In this document: positions 39,037 to 49,867 of the stretch, one piece after another
Numbering within the stretch: position 1 is the first letter of the stretch
Layout of the letters: each line of letters opens with the position of its first letter
Assembly: GCF_020165195.1 (NCBI RefSeq)
Contig: NZ_JAIUHR010000002.1
Span: 310,001-374,000 of the forward strand
DNA from: Mesorhizobium sp. CA14
GTDB taxonomy: Bacteria > Pseudomonadota > Alphaproteobacteria > Rhizobiales > Rhizobiaceae
Direction of reading: 5' to 3'
Length of the DNA: 64,000 bases
Position numbers and translations under genes: made by a program
Notes under the pieces: model-generated
Databases searched by the model: none
Told to the model about the DNA's origin: nothing
Seen by the model: the letters and a program-made list of their open reading frames with translations, nothing else

Positions 39037-40623
39037 TCAATTCACCCGTAGCCGCTGCCTTACATTCCATGTGAAGGCCGCCAGCGCAAACACCAACATG
39101 ATCAGTAATCCGTTAATGCGCCGCTGGTCGGGAGACAGGAAGGCACGCCCAGAGACCGGCACATGCGCGTCGATGGCGCCGCGCGCGTCGACGGCAAGCG
39201 CATCGACGATGCGGCCTCGTGAATCGACGACTGCGGAGATGCCGTTGTTGGCCGCGCGCAACAGCGGCATTCCATTCTCCACCGCGCGAATCTGGGCCTG
39301 CCTGAAGTGCTGGTACGGGCCTGGCGTGTCGCCAAACCAGGCGTCGTTGGTGACGTTCACAATTACGTCAGACGACGCGGAGTCGACGGCGACGAGATCG
39401 GGAAAGATCACCTCGTAGCAGATGAACGGAGCAGCGCGCAGGCCGCCCGGCAGGCCGATCGGATGCCGCTCGTTGCCGGCGGCGAAATTCATCGGTCCGG
39501 CAACGAGCCGGCCGATACCGAAGCGTTCGAAAAGGCCGGCGAAGGGCAGATACTCGCCGAAGGGCACCAGATGCACCTTGTCGACAGCATCGACGATCTC
39601 GCCCTTATCGTTGATCGCAACAACGGAATTGTAATAGCGGCTGCCGCCACTCGCCGATCCGCCCTCCTCGCGCACGATACCGGCAATCAGCATCTGGCCG
39701 TCGGCCAGCATATCGCCCAGCGCCGTCAGCGCGTCCGGACGCTCGGTGAAGAGGAACGGCACCGACGTTTCCGGCCACAGGATGAGCTGCGGCTTGGCAT
39801 GCCCCTCTTCCGGCGCTTTCCCGGATATCCCCAGCAAAGTTGCGAAGATGCGGTCGCGCACCGAAGCGTCCCACTTCTCGCTGAGATCGACCGCGGGCTG
39901 GACGATGCGGACATCGATCGAGCGTGTCGTTTCAACCGGGGTGACGAGCCTGAAATAGCCGAAGCCGATATGGGCGGCGACGAGGATGACGAAGAGGGCG
40001 ATACCCAGCCTCAGATGCCGGCGCGCCGCGACCAGCGCGGGAAGCGAAAACAGGAAGACGGCGAGCGCATTCATGCCGATCATCCCGGTCACCGAGACGC
40101 TCTGCATCAGGAGCGGCACCGGCATCGCCGCGTAGCCGACGGCGTTCCAGGGAAAGCCGGTGAAGAGGAAGTCGCGCAGCCATTCGGCGAGACCGAAGCC
40201 GAAGGCAAGAGCGGCGATGCGGCCGATATCGCTGCTCCAGAACAGCCGCGCCACCACGGTGGCAAAGCCATAGAAGAAGGCCAGCGCGAAGGGGATGCCG
40301 ACAACGGCGAAGGGCAAGGCCCAAGCGAAGCTGTCGGCCTCGACCAGCAATGCCTGGCCGATCCACCATAGGCCGGCGAGGAAATAACCGAAGCCGAACC
40401 ACCAGCCGGTGGCGAAAGCCGGCCTCAGGCGCTTGAGCCAGCCATCGGATGCCTCACCCGTGGCGCCGTCGAGCAGCCAGACCAGGACGGGGAACGAGAC
40501 GAAGCAGACGGCGAAGAAGTCGTAAGGCGCCTGGGCAAGCACCGCCAGCGCCCCGGCGGCAAAGGCCACCAGCGCCCGCCGCCACCCCCACAGCAGAATT
40601 ATCCGGCCGGCAAAGCGCTGCAT
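39037..40623 (-). CDS. lnt: Apolipoprotein N-acyltransferase
   Basis: Lnt adds the third acyl chain to lipoproteins in the inner membrane. The 528-residue protein has about eight membrane segments (most in residues 10-220) and a periplasmic carbon-nitrogen hydrolase domain with the catalytic triad Glu in '[11 protein letters not shown]', Lys in '[15 protein letters not shown]' and Cys in '[12 protein letters not shown]'. The ATG at 40623 has GGGAAG upstream; a TTG twelve bases earlier is also possible. A final membrane segment anchors the C-terminus. Confidence 0.95.
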   Translation of the reverse strand: MQRFAGRIILLWGWRRALVAFAAGALAVLAQAPYDFFAVCFVSFPVLVWLLDGATGEASDGWLKRLRPAFATGWWFGFGYFLAGLWWIGQALLVEADSFAWALPFAVVGIPFALAFFYGFATVVARLFWSSDIGRIAALAFGFGLAEWLRDFLFTGFPWNAVGYAAMPVPLLMQSVSVTGMIGMNALAVFLFSLPALVAARRHLRLGIALFVILVAAHIGFGYFRLVTPVETTRSIDVRIVQPAVDLSEKWDASVRDRIFATLLGISGKAPEEGHAKPQLILWPETSVPFLFTERPDALTALGDMLADGQMLIAGIVREEGGSASGGSRYYNSVVAINDKGEIVDAVDKVHLVPFGEYLPFAGLFERFGIGRLVAGPMNFAAGNERHPIGLPGGLRAAPFICYEVIFPDLVAVDSASSDVIVNVTNDAWFGDTPGPYQHFRQAQIRAVENGMPLLRAANNGISAVVDSRGRIVDALAVDARGAIDAHVPVSGRAFLSPDQRRINGLLIMLVFALAAFTWNVRQRLRVN

Positions 40624-40720
40624 CAAGCTTCCCAAGTCGCGCGAATCAGGGAGCTAGAGGTTTAACAGGCTGCGCCGCCCGATCCAAACCCGGATAAGCG
40701 TCGCCTGATAAATGGTCGCG

Positions 40721-41191
40721 CTATCGGTGCCAGCCTTCGATGCGCAAGCCAGTCAGCCGCTCGGCCTCGTCCTTCGGGACCACGCGCATGGTCTGGCTGA
40801 ACGTCCAGACATGGCCCTCGGGATCGCGGGCGCGGTATTGGCGCTCGCCGTAGAAATGATCCGTCGGTTCTTGAAGAATTTCCGCGCCGGCCCCACGTGC
40901 CTTTTCGCAATGAGCGTCGATACCTTGCCGCAGACGGACATAGACGGCTTGGGTGTTCTTGCCGCCGACCGAGGCCGGGCTGGCGACATGCCCGGCCCAT
41001 TCGGAATCGACGATGATGTAGCCGTCGCCGAAACGCATTTCGGCATGGACAAGCCGGCCGTCGGCGTCGCTCACCACCATGCTCGGCTCGAAGCCGAAAG
41101 CCGCCTGCAGCCAGGTCAATGCGGCGCGCGGATCTTTATAGAAAACGCCTGAGCCGAGAACGGCATGCTTGAATGGATCGTCGACGGACAT
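40721..41191 (-). CDS. VOC-superfamily (glyoxalase/PhnB-like) protein
   Basis: The 156-residue protein has two paired beta-alpha-beta-beta-beta modules typical of the VOC fold: 'AALTWLQAAFGFEPSMVVSDADG' and 'IDAHCEKARGAGAEILQEPTDHFYGERQYRARDPEGHVWTFSQTM'. The metal-ligand pattern cannot be fully confirmed. It is 12 bases after corC and about 100 bases before lnt, an unusual insertion in a conserved gene order. The substrate is unknown. Confidence 0.8.
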   Translation of the reverse strand: MSVDDPFKHAVLGSGVFYKDPRAALTWLQAAFGFEPSMVVSDADGRLVHAEMRFGDGYIIVDSEWAGHVASPASVGGKNTQAVYVRLRQGIDAHCEKARGAGAEILQEPTDHFYGERQYRARDPEGHVWTFSQTMRVVPKDEAERLTGLRIEGWHR

Positions 41192-41203
41192 GTCGCGACT
41201 GTG

Positions 41204-42283
41204 TCAGGCCTGCTCGGTGCGCGCGGCGCGGCGGCGTCGCTCGCCTTTCTGGCTCTGCACGATGCGCACGCGCTTGACGCGGCGCGGGTCGGCGTCGAGC
41301 ACATGAAACTCGAAGCCGGGAATGGCCTGCACAACCTCGCCCCTGGCCGGGACACGTCCCAGCGTGTTGAAGATCATGCCGCCGATGGTGTCGACATATT
41401 CGCCATGCTCGCCGGCGGCGAAATCCTCACCGATCATCTTGGCGACCTCGTCGATCTCGGCCTTGCCGTCGACGACGAAGACGCCGTCGCCGGTCTGCGT
41501 GATCATCGGCTCGTCGTCGTCATGCTCGTCCTCGATGTCGCCGACCACCATCTCGACGATGTCTTCCAGCGAGGCGAGGCCGTCGGTGCCGCCATATTCG
41601 TCGATGACCAGCGCCATCTGCGTGCGGGTCGTCTGCATGCGGCCCATCAGGTCGGAGGCCAACATCGAGGGCGGCACGAACAGCACCTGGCGGATCAGAT
41701 TGAGATCGCCAATGGTGCGCGCGAGATCGACCTGCGCGAGGTCGAGCGCCGTCGTCACCGGCGCCTTTGCTCTGGTGCGGCCCTTCTTGACGCGGGCGAC
41801 CTTGGTGATGTGGGCGAGCACGTCGCGAATGTGGACCATGCCGCGCGGATCGTCCAATGTCTCGGAATAGACCGGCATGCGCGAATGGCCGGATTGCTCG
41901 AAAAGGCCGAGGAGGTCGCCAAGCGTCGTGTTGATCTCGACCGCCTCGATATCGGCGCGCGGCACCATGACATCCTCGACCCGCACTTCGCGCAGGCGCA
42001 GGATGTTGTTGAGCATGGCGCGTTCGCCGGGCGAGAAGGATTCGGCATCGGTAGCCGTTTCGGCAAGCGCGCCGGCGATCTCCTCGCGCAGGCTGGTGCC
42101 GTTGCGGTGCCGGAACAGGCCAAGCACGCGATCGAAGAGGGAAGGACCGGCATGCGTCGGCTCGGCGGCCGCGCTGCCGGTGGGAATACTCGGACTGGAG
42201 CCCTCTTCCGTCTTTTCGGAAGGTTTGGCAGCACTGCCGGCGTCCGGACGGGCGGCAGTTTCTGGGGTGTCGTTCATCGCCAT
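41204..42283 (-). CDS. corC: CorC/HlyC-type CBS-domain protein
   Basis: The 359-residue cytoplasmic protein contains a CBS pair (about 100-235), with 'VRVEDVMVPRADIEAVE', 'FEQSGHSRMPVYSETLDDPRGMVHIRDVL' and 'DEYGGTDGLASLEDIVEMVVGDIEDEHD', followed by the C-terminal CorC_HlyC domain. Members are linked to magnesium and cobalt resistance and to envelope functions in this gene neighbourhood. The N-terminal 80 residues are low-complexity. It follows ybeY by 21 bases. Confidence 0.88.
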   Translation of the reverse strand: MAMNDTPETAARPDAGSAAKPSEKTEEGSSPSIPTGSAAAEPTHAGPSLFDRVLGLFRHRNGTSLREEIAGALAETATDAESFSPGERAMLNNILRLREVRVEDVMVPRADIEAVEINTTLGDLLGLFEQSGHSRMPVYSETLDDPRGMVHIRDVLAHITKVARVKKGRTRAKAPVTTALDLAQVDLARTIGDLNLIRQVLFVPPSMLASDLMGRMQTTRTQMALVIDEYGGTDGLASLEDIVEMVVGDIEDEHDDDEPMITQTGDGVFVVDGKAEIDEVAKMIGEDFAAGEHGEYVDTIGGMIFNTLGRVPARGEVVQAIPGFEFHVLDADPRRVKRVRIVQSQKGERRRRAARTEQA

Positions 42284-42304
42284 CGGGTCAATTGAGCTTT
42301 TTTG

Positions 42305-42802
42305 TTACGCGTAGGGATCGGGAATGGCAAGCCTCGCAAGCGCGGCGCGCTCGATCGCTTCCATCTCCTCCGCCTCGGCGTCCGTCTCGTGATCATGGCC
42401 CAAGAGATGCAGCAGGCCATGGATGACGAGATGGCTGATATGGTTCGCAATCGGCTTGTCTTCCAGGGTGGCCTCGCGCGCCACCGTCTCGAAGGCGAGC
42501 ACGATATCGCCCAGCATCGGCGGCAGCCGGCCGCCTTTCGGGAAGGAAAAAGCCGGGAAAGACAAGACGTTGGTGGGCTTGTCCTTGCCGCGCCACCCGG
42601 CATTGAGTGTCTGGATATGGGCATCGTCGGAAAAAACGATGCTGAGCTCGGACGCCCCGCCGGCGCCGGTCTCGGCAAAGGCGGCCGCAACGGCGCGGTC
42701 GACGAGACGCGTCAGCTCGGCTTCGGCAGGCCAGTCGCCGGCCTCGACGAAAATATCAATATCGATCGGCGTCTCGCCGCCAAATTCCGGACTTTGAGCC
42801 AT
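42305..42802 (-). CDS. ybeY: Endoribonuclease YbeY
   Basis: YbeY is a zinc-dependent endoribonuclease for 16S rRNA processing and quality control. The 165-residue protein carries the metal motif in '[23 protein letters not shown]', with the three His of H-x3-H-x5-H present. 'NVLSFPAF' and '[10 protein letters not shown]' are also typical. It is 11 bases after phoH, with which it usually occurs. Confidence 0.95.
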   Translation of the reverse strand: MAQSPEFGGETPIDIDIFVEAGDWPAEAELTRLVDRAVAAAFAETGAGGASELSIVFSDDAHIQTLNAGWRGKDKPTNVLSFPAFSFPKGGRLPPMLGDIVLAFETVAREATLEDKPIANHISHLVIHGLLHLLGHDHETDAEAEEMEAIERAALARLAIPDPYA

Positions 42803-42813
42803 AGGGCCTTTGA

Positions 42814-43863
42814 TCAGCTTTCGGCGCCCAAGCCTCGCGCCAGCTTGCCGTCGCGGTCATAGGCCTTGACGATTTCAGCGACCAGCGGGTGACGCACCAC
42901 GTCGCCCTCGTTGAAGCGGACGGTGACGATGCCAGGCACGCCGTCGAGGATGCGCAGCGCCTCGACCAGGCCCGACTTGGTGTTGGGCGGCAGATCGATC
43001 TGAGTCGGATCGCCGGTGACGATCATGCGCGAGTTCTCGCCGAGGCGGGTCAGAAACATCTTCATCTGCATCGGCGTTGTGTTCTGCGCCTCGTCGAGAA
43101 TCACCGCCGCATGCGCCAGCGTGCGGCCACGCATGAAGGCCAGCGGCGCGATCTCGATTACTTCGGCGGCGATCGCCCGCTCGACCTTGTCGGCCGGCAT
43201 CATGTCGTAGAGCGCGTCATAGAGGGGCCGCAGATAGGGGTCGACTTTCTCCTTCATGTCGCCGGGCAGGAAGCCCAGCCGCTCGCCGGCCTCGACGGCG
43301 GGGCGCGACAGCACGATGCGCTCGACCATGCCGCGCTCGAGCAGCATCGCCGCATGCGCCACCGCCAGATAGGTCTTGCCGGTGCCGGCAGGGCCGATGC
43401 CGAAGACCATTTCCGAGCGCTCCAGCGCCCGCATATAGGCGTCCTGGGTGAGCGAGCGGGCGTAGATCGTCTTCTTGCGCGTCGAGATCTGCGCGGCCGA
43501 AACCTTGCCCTTGCGCTCCAGGGTCGGCAGTGTCAGCTGGTCGTCGGCGGCAATCGCCATGCGTACGGCGCCGTCGACGTCCGACTGGCCGATGTCGACG
43601 CCCTTCTGCAGGATGCCGTAGAGCGTATCCAGCGCGCGGCGCGCCTGTTCGGCGGCCGAAGCCGAGCCCTTGATCGCAAGCTGGTTGCCGCGCGAGCGGA
43701 TGTCCACGCCGAGCTTCTGCTCGAGCCGGGCCAGATTCTCGTCGAACTGACCGTAAAGGGCGCTGGCAAGCTTGTTGTTGTCGAAGGTCAGTACGATGTG
43801 CGCCATGTCGGAAGCCCCGGACGCCTGGTTCTGGGGCGGATTCTTCAGTTCAGCAGCGCTCAA
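42814..43863 (-). CDS. PhoH-like ATPase (YbeZ)
   Basis: The 349-residue protein has an N-terminal KH-like region and a PhoH ATPase with Walker A '[17 protein letters not shown]' and Walker B-like '[41 protein letters not shown]'. YbeZ works with YbeY in RNA metabolism. It starts at TTG (43863), which has an excellent AGGAG ribosome site; the first internal ATG at 43806 lacks one. It is 27 bases after miaB. Confidence 0.92.
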   Translation of the reverse strand: MSAAELKNPPQNQASGASDMAHIVLTFDNNKLASALYGQFDENLARLEQKLGVDIRSRGNQLAIKGSASAAEQARRALDTLYGILQKGVDIGQSDVDGAVRMAIAADDQLTLPTLERKGKVSAAQISTRKKTIYARSLTQDAYMRALERSEMVFGIGPAGTGKTYLAVAHAAMLLERGMVERIVLSRPAVEAGERLGFLPGDMKEKVDPYLRPLYDALYDMMPADKVERAIAAEVIEIAPLAFMRGRTLAHAAVILDEAQNTTPMQMKMFLTRLGENSRMIVTGDPTQIDLPPNTKSGLVEALRILDGVPGIVTVRFNEGDVVRHPLVAEIVKAYDRDGKLARGLGAES

Positions 43864-43890
43864 CCGTCTCTCCTCATCTGCCGAGGCCCG

Positions 43891-45300
<1,410 letters not shown>

Positions 45301-45373
45301 CGGGCGGCTTCTAGCGCCTTTCCGTGACAAAAAACAGACGATTCTGCCTTGTGACGCGTCGTGCAGTCCGGAC

Positions 45374-46174
45374 TCACCGGCTCTTGGCCGGCTCGGCCAG
45401 GATAGCATGCATCATTTGACGCACCTTGGCTTCCATCAGCCTTGCCGTTTCCTTGCGGTTCGAGCCCTTGGAGAACGGCACCGGCTCGCCGAAATGCACC
45501 TCGGCATCGAGCGCGCCTTCGGCGAGCAGGATCTTCAGATGCGGCATCAGATCCTGATCGCCGATCCAGGCGGACATCGGCCGATGACGGCGGCCCATCG
45601 GCATGCCGTGCAGACGCGTATAGGCGATCGCCACGGGCTGGATGAAGACCTGTTCCGCGGCGCCTTCCGAAATCGCCATCGAGGCCGCGCCGAACAGCGT
45701 GCTCTTGAACGGCAGCACGAGGTTGCCGTCCCCGGTCGAGCCTTCGGCGAACAGCACCATGGCGTCGCCTTTTGCCATCCTTTTGGCGATCTCGCTTGCC
45801 TGGTCGCCGGAGGTGCGCTTTCGCTCGCGCTCGATGTAGACGGTGCGCTGCAGCTTGGACAGCATGCCGATCAGCGGCCAGCCTTCCATGTCGGCCCTAG
45901 CGATGAACTTCACATCTACGAAGGAGCCGAGCACCATGATGTCGGTCCAGGAGATATGGTTGGCCGCGACCAGCAGCGGTCGTTCCCTGGCCAGCGCGCC
46001 CTTCACATGCACCCGCATGCCCAGCGCGCTCAGGATCATGCGGTGCCAGATTTTCAGGATGAAGGTCTCGGGCCAGAGCCCCGTCTTCATCGACAGGATC
46101 TGCAGCGGCACCAGCACCAGTGAACAGACGACGACATAGCCGAGCGCCAGGAAAATCCGTAATTTCTTGATCAT
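45374..46174 (-). CDS. plsC: 1-acyl-sn-glycerol-3-phosphate acyltransferase
   Basis: PlsC makes phosphatidic acid from lysophosphatidic acid. The 266-residue protein has an N-terminal membrane segment (about 4-26) and the acyltransferase motifs '[14 protein letters not shown]' (NH-x4-D), '[14 protein letters not shown]', '[18 protein letters not shown]' and 'FIQPVAIAY'. The ATG at 46174 has GGAG four bases upstream. Two palindromic repeats lie between it and rimI. Confidence 0.93.
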   Translation of the reverse strand: MIKKLRIFLALGYVVVCSLVLVPLQILSMKTGLWPETFILKIWHRMILSALGMRVHVKGALARERPLLVAANHISWTDIMVLGSFVDVKFIARADMEGWPLIGMLSKLQRTVYIERERKRTSGDQASEIAKRMAKGDAMVLFAEGSTGDGNLVLPFKSTLFGAASMAISEGAAEQVFIQPVAIAYTRLHGMPMGRRHRPMSAWIGDQDLMPHLKILLAEGALDAEVHFGEPVPFSKGSNRKETARLMEAKVRQMMHAILAEPAKSR

Positions 46175-46191
46175 TCGCTCCGGCCCCAACA

Positions 46192-46232
46192 TTACAGCGC
46201 CGCGCGCCTTAGGCGCGCAAAGGACGCTGTAA
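46192..46232. repeat. Palindromic repeat, TTACAGCG family
   Basis: Inverted ends TTACAGCG and CGCTGTAA enclose GCGCGCC-TTA-GGCGCGC, which is itself a palindrome. It lies between rimI and plsC, next to another palindrome. I recognise it as a common Mesorhizobium intergenic element. Confidence 0.7.
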
Positions 46233-46244
46233 CACTCCCGCTTG

Positions 46245-46292
46245 GCGCATGATCCTTTCCGAAAATCGGAGCCGATTTTCGGGGTCATGCGC
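46245..46292. repeat. Palindromic repeat, CATGATC family, copy 1
   Basis: Ends GCGCATGATC and TCATGCGC enclose a CCGAAAATCGG...CCGATTTTCGG stem. Relatives are at 46818-46860 (inside tsaB) and 52298-52334. Confidence 0.75.
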
Positions 46293-46300
46293 GACTGTGG

Positions 46301-46795
46301 CTAGCGAAGATCGCGGCGCATGACAAGCGCGCCGGTCGGGCCGTGCTCGGTCGAACGGTAATAGTTCGGGCGATGGCCGACCTGGACGAAGCCAAGCCTG
46401 CGGTAGAGGCCGATCGCCGGAGCATTGGTCTCGTCGACCTCGAGGAAGAGCGCTTCGGCGCGTTGTGCATGAAGCTCGCGCAGTACGGCGTCCATCAATT
46501 GCCAGCCAAGGCCCTGGCGGCGATGGCTACGGGCGACGGCCACGGTCAGGATCTCACCCTCGCCGGCCGCGAGCCGCGCCAGCACGAAGCCGACCGGAGG
46601 CTTGGCGCCTTGGCCGGTTTCGCGCGCCGCATAGCCGAACACGGTGTCCTGTCCGAGCAGCGCTGCGAATTCGCCATCGGTCCAGGGCCGCACGAAATCC
46701 TCGCGATGCAGCTCCGAGATGGCGGCGCTGTCGGCAACCGTCAGCGGTTCCAAGGCATATTCCCTGCGGCGCGGCTGAAAGAACGGTATGCGCAT
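46301..46795 (-). CDS. rimI: Ribosomal protein S18 alanine N-acetyltransferase
   Basis: RimI acetylates the N-terminus of S18. The 164-residue GNAT protein has 'DSAAISELHREDFVRPWTDGEFAALL', the acetyl-CoA loop 'ILTVAVARSHRRQGLGWQLMDAVL' and 'LEVDETNAPAIGLYRRLGFVQVGHRPNYY', strongly RimI-like. Its ATG shares one base with the tsaB stop (TGATG), so the two are coupled, as is usual. Confidence 0.92.
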   Translation of the reverse strand: MRIPFFQPRRREYALEPLTVADSAAISELHREDFVRPWTDGEFAALLGQDTVFGYAARETGQGAKPPVGFVLARLAAGEGEILTVAVARSHRRQGLGWQLMDAVLRELHAQRAEALFLEVDETNAPAIGLYRRLGFVQVGHRPNYYRSTEHGPTGALVMRRDLR

Positions 46796-47553
46796 CAGGA
46801 GCCTTTTCCCTTTGGACCATGATCTTTTCCAAAAACCGGGTTCCGCTTTTTGGGATCATTGTCTGCCTTCGGACCCTTGGGGGCCCGCCTTGGAAGAATG
46901 AAGCCCGCCTGCGGCTTGGCGTCGGCGCCGCGCAGATAGAGCGGCTTGGGCTTTTCGCCCGGTTCCCTGATCGAGGCCAGCCTGGCATAGGTCGCGATGT
47001 CGGCAGTGGCGGCGACCGGGCCGGTGTCGAAGGCACGGCCCGCCGCCTCGGCAATCTGCGGCGCGGCGGTGCCGACCAGGACCGCTTCGGCGTAGATTGC
47101 CATGGTCGTCGCCTCGGAAAGCGCGACTACGGAAGGTCCGTAAGCTAGCGCTAACGCTTTATCGTAGAGCGCGGCATGGATTTCCTCACGGCCGGCGTCG
47201 AGCGCGGCAAGCACCGCGCGCCCGGGAAAGCCATTTGCCCCCTCCGCCGCCAGAGCTTCCAGGGTCGTCACGCCGATCGCCGGGATTTTCAGCGCCAGCG
47301 CCAGGCCGCGCGCGGTCGAGACGCCGACACGCAGGCCGGTGAAGGAACCGGGCCCGACCGAGACGGTAATGGCGTCAAGGTCAGGATAGCCGATCCCGCC
47401 GGCTTGCAAGGCCGTTTCGATAACGGCCATCAGATGCTCGGCATGCCCCTTGCCGAGGTCGCGCACCTCGCGGCCAAGCTCCTTCCCCGCGCTTGCGTCG
47501 TAGACGCAAGCGGCGCAGAGATTGGCAGCGCAATCGATGGCGAGCAGTTTCAT
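46795..47553 (-). CDS. tsaB: tRNA threonylcarbamoyladenosine biosynthesis protein TsaB
   Basis: TsaB is the partner of TsaD in making t6A37. The 252-residue protein shows 'LLAIDCAANLCAACVYD', 'HAEHLMAVIETAL' and 'VSVGPGSFTGLRVGVSTARGLALAL', typical of the actin-like ATPase fold. The last about 30 residues are basic and unlike TsaB; the segment from 'NDPKKRNPVFGKDHG' is encoded by a copy of the CATGATC palindromic repeat. It is the first gene of a block that continues through rimI and plsC. Confidence 0.93.
   Translation of the reverse strand: MKLLAIDCAANLCAACVYDASAGKELGREVRDLGKGHAEHLMAVIETALQAGGIGYPDLDAITVSVGPGSFTGLRVGVSTARGLALALKIPAIGVTTLEALAAEGANGFPGRAVLAALDAGREEIHAALYDKALALAYGPSVVALSEATTMAIYAEAVLVGTAAPQIAEAAGRAFDTGPVAATADIATYARLASIREPGEKPKPLYLRGADAKPQAGFILPRRAPKGPKADNDPKKRNPVFGKDHGPKGKGS
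46818..46860. repeat. Palindromic repeat, CATGATC family, copy 2, inside tsaB
   Basis: Ends CATGATC and GATCATT enclose CCAAAAACCGGG and a matching GCTTTTTGG arm. The copy lies within the 3' end of tsaB and is translated as the NDPKKRNPVFGKDHG segment near the C-terminus. Confidence 0.75.
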
Positions 47554-47679
47554 TTAGGCAGCTTCATACGGCCGGTTAAAGAATTGGATCGAAACACAAT
47601 TCCCTCTGCCCGGCATAGGCGGCCGCCGCAAGGGCCAGGGTCGAGAAATGTTATGCGGCTTTGCTTCCACGCGCGGCGA

Positions 47680-48801
47680 TCACGCCGTCGCGACAATGCG
47701 CAGCATGTGGTTGTCCCAGACATAGTCCGGTTCGGAGCGGATGGCGCCGGCGCCGCCGACGATCTCGCCGGCGCCGGTCGTCGCCATGAAGCCGGCACCG
47801 TCGGGCGCGAGGCCGCAGACCTCGACCAGCGATTTGGTCGCGACCACGCACCCGCTGGCGGCGTCGAGGACGGCCAGCGAATTGCCCTCCGGCGAGGTGA
47901 CGGCGACGGTGCCGGTGGCGGCGTTGGCGGCGACCGAGCCGATATAATTGCGGAAGCCTGAGAGCACGTCCTGCGGCATCTCCAGGAGCTCGAGCTCCTT
48001 GCCGCGCGCGGCACGGCCGACCAGGGCCGGGCGGTCGGTCGCCGGCCCGCGATATTGGCAGCCGAACCAGACGGTGCCCGCCTGGTCGCGATCCATGTGG
48101 CGGATCGACAGCTGATGCAGCGCCGGCGGTAATTCGTGCTTTTCGATCAGGTCGCCGGTGACGCGGTCGACCAGCGTATAGGACGGCTTCATCGTCGCGA
48201 TGTTGAGTTCGGCGCGGCCGAAATCGGGATGGGTTTCGATGCCACCATTAGCGATGGCTAATGTGCGGCCGTCGCCGAGCAGGAGCAACTCATGCGGGCC
48301 CATGCCGTAGGTCGGGAACTCGCCGACGCGATTGAATTTCTCCCGCGCGTCATAGACACCCACGACACCTGCCGCGCTGTCGAAATCGTTCTCCGTCGCA
48401 TAGAGCAAGGCGCCGTCGGGCGAGAACACGCCATGGCCGAAGAAATGCCGGCCGGCGATGCTGGCGATGGTCAGCGGCTTGTCGCGGCCGGCATGGTCGA
48501 AGACCACGGCAAAGGTGCCGGGCTGGCGGGCAAAGACCACCGAGCGCTTCGACACCGGATCGAAAGTGACGTCGTGGCCACGGTCGGGCAGATCGACCGT
48601 GTGCAGGATTTTCCCCGCCTCGGAGAGCACGGCGGCGCCGAAGCTGCCGTCGCGCTTGACGAACGCCGTGGCAAACACCGCATCCGCGGCAAGCGTGTCG
48701 GCCCAGGCGCGCGGCGCCATCACGGCTGCGAAGCCCGCGCCCGCGGCTCGCAGGAAATCGCGGCGGTCGATGAGGGCGGTTCTCACGGCATCAATCCCCA
48801 T
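47680..48801 (-). CDS. DUF1513 Tat-exported protein, iron cluster
   Basis: The 373-residue protein begins with a twin-arginine signal ('DRRDFLRAAGAGFAAVMAP') and continues with a likely beta-propeller with 'DLPDRGHDVTFDP' and 'GHGVFSPDGALLYATEND' repeats, as in DUF1513. It should be periplasmic. Its start overlaps the imelysin stop by 11 bases, so it is the last gene of the iron operon. DUF1513 proteins commonly accompany imelysin and di-haem proteins, but their function is not established. Confidence 0.85.
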   Translation of the reverse strand: MGIDAVRTALIDRRDFLRAAGAGFAAVMAPRAWADTLAADAVFATAFVKRDGSFGAAVLSEAGKILHTVDLPDRGHDVTFDPVSKRSVVFARQPGTFAVVFDHAGRDKPLTIASIAGRHFFGHGVFSPDGALLYATENDFDSAAGVVGVYDAREKFNRVGEFPTYGMGPHELLLLGDGRTLAIANGGIETHPDFGRAELNIATMKPSYTLVDRVTGDLIEKHELPPALHQLSIRHMDRDQAGTVWFGCQYRGPATDRPALVGRAARGKELELLEMPQDVLSGFRNYIGSVAANAATGTVAVTSPEGNSLAVLDAASGCVVATKSLVEVCGLAPDGAGFMATTGAGEIVGGAGAIRSEPDYVWDNHMLRIVATA

Positions 48802-49867
48802 CCAGCGACGAAAAGCCCGCGGTCAGGCCGAACTCCGCGGTCATCCTGGTGCCGATCAAGGTCGACAGGCTGGAAGTGATCAGCGCGAAATGCTCGAGCT
48901 TGCCGCGCAGCGCGGGGTCGGCGAGGGCCTTGTCGATCGGACCGGCAACGGATTTCGCTGTCGTCACGCCGTTGGCGAGCTGGATGTGGATGGACTCTGC
49001 CATCCATTGCGCATCGGCCGGCAGAGCGTCGCCGAGCCTGGAGGCTTGGAACAGCTGGTCGATGCCGGACAGATTTCCGGCCAGCGAGGCCGTCGTGTTC
49101 TGCGAGCGCCAGTAGATCGCCTGCTTCGGCTTGTCGGCATCGGGTTTCGCGCCGAGAAATCCCTTGAGCCGCACGTCGCGGATCATTTCCAGCTCGTTGA
49201 TGAAGACGCCGACCAGTTCCGTCACCGCTTCGTTGCCGTCGCGGTAGAGCGGGCTCTTCGGCCCCGGATTGGCCCAGAGCGACGCAAAGCCGTCGGGCTT
49301 TTGCCAGGCGTCGCGCACCTCGCCCGCCATCGTTTCGATGTTGCCGGCAACCGCCGCGCCATAGGCGCAGCGGTAAGGATCGTCTTTCCCGGCAAGGGTT
49401 TCGGCGCCGTCGCCGTAGAGCACATATTCGAGCGCGCCTAGGCCCTGCATGGCGACGCTCTTTTGCGCCAGTTGCGCCGGATCGGTGGCGGAAGCATCCT
49501 TCGATGCGAGCGTGGCCTGCACTTGCCTCAGGCCGATGCTCTTGCGGTCCGGCCAATAGAGCATGCGCTCCAGCCGGTTGTTCTCCTTGATCGGTCCGAA
49601 GGCGATGATCTCGGCCACCGACCAGGCCTCAACGGTGCCTGAAAACGCCGAGCGCGCCGCTTCGAGGTTTTGGCCGGACGGCGTTTCGCAAAGCCGGTGC
49701 ATCGCCTTGGTGAGGCCCGCCGCATGTTCGCCGAGGCTGGCGTAGGCGGGGCGGACGAAACCGTCGATGGCGCGACCGATGACATCGGAAGCCTTGACCG
49801 TGGCCGATGCCGGCAGCGCAGCTGCCAGAAGGAACGGAAGAGCAAGGGCCATGCGTTTCGACATCAT
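48791..49867 (-). CDS. Imelysin-family periplasmic protein (second copy)
   Basis: The 358-residue protein has a signal peptide (about 1-22, 'MALALPFLLAAALPASA') and the imelysin/peptidase M75 fold, with 'GALEYVLYGDG' and 'IYWRSQNTTASLAGNLSGIDQLF'. Imelysins are iron-regulated periplasmic or surface proteins of the IrpA type whose exact role is debated. It starts at ATG (49867) with GGAG upstream and overlaps the di-haem gene stop as ATGA. Confidence 0.87.
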   Translation of the reverse strand: MMSKRMALALPFLLAAALPASATVKASDVIGRAIDGFVRPAYASLGEHAAGLTKAMHRLCETPSGQNLEAARSAFSGTVEAWSVAEIIAFGPIKENNRLERMLYWPDRKSIGLRQVQATLASKDASATDPAQLAQKSVAMQGLGALEYVLYGDGAETLAGKDDPYRCAYGAAVAGNIETMAGEVRDAWQKPDGFASLWANPGPKSPLYRDGNEAVTELVGVFINELEMIRDVRLKGFLGAKPDADKPKQAIYWRSQNTTASLAGNLSGIDQLFQASRLGDALPADAQWMAESIHIQLANGVTTAKSVAGPIDKALADPALRGKLEHFALITSSLSTLIGTRMTAEFGLTAGFSSLDGD

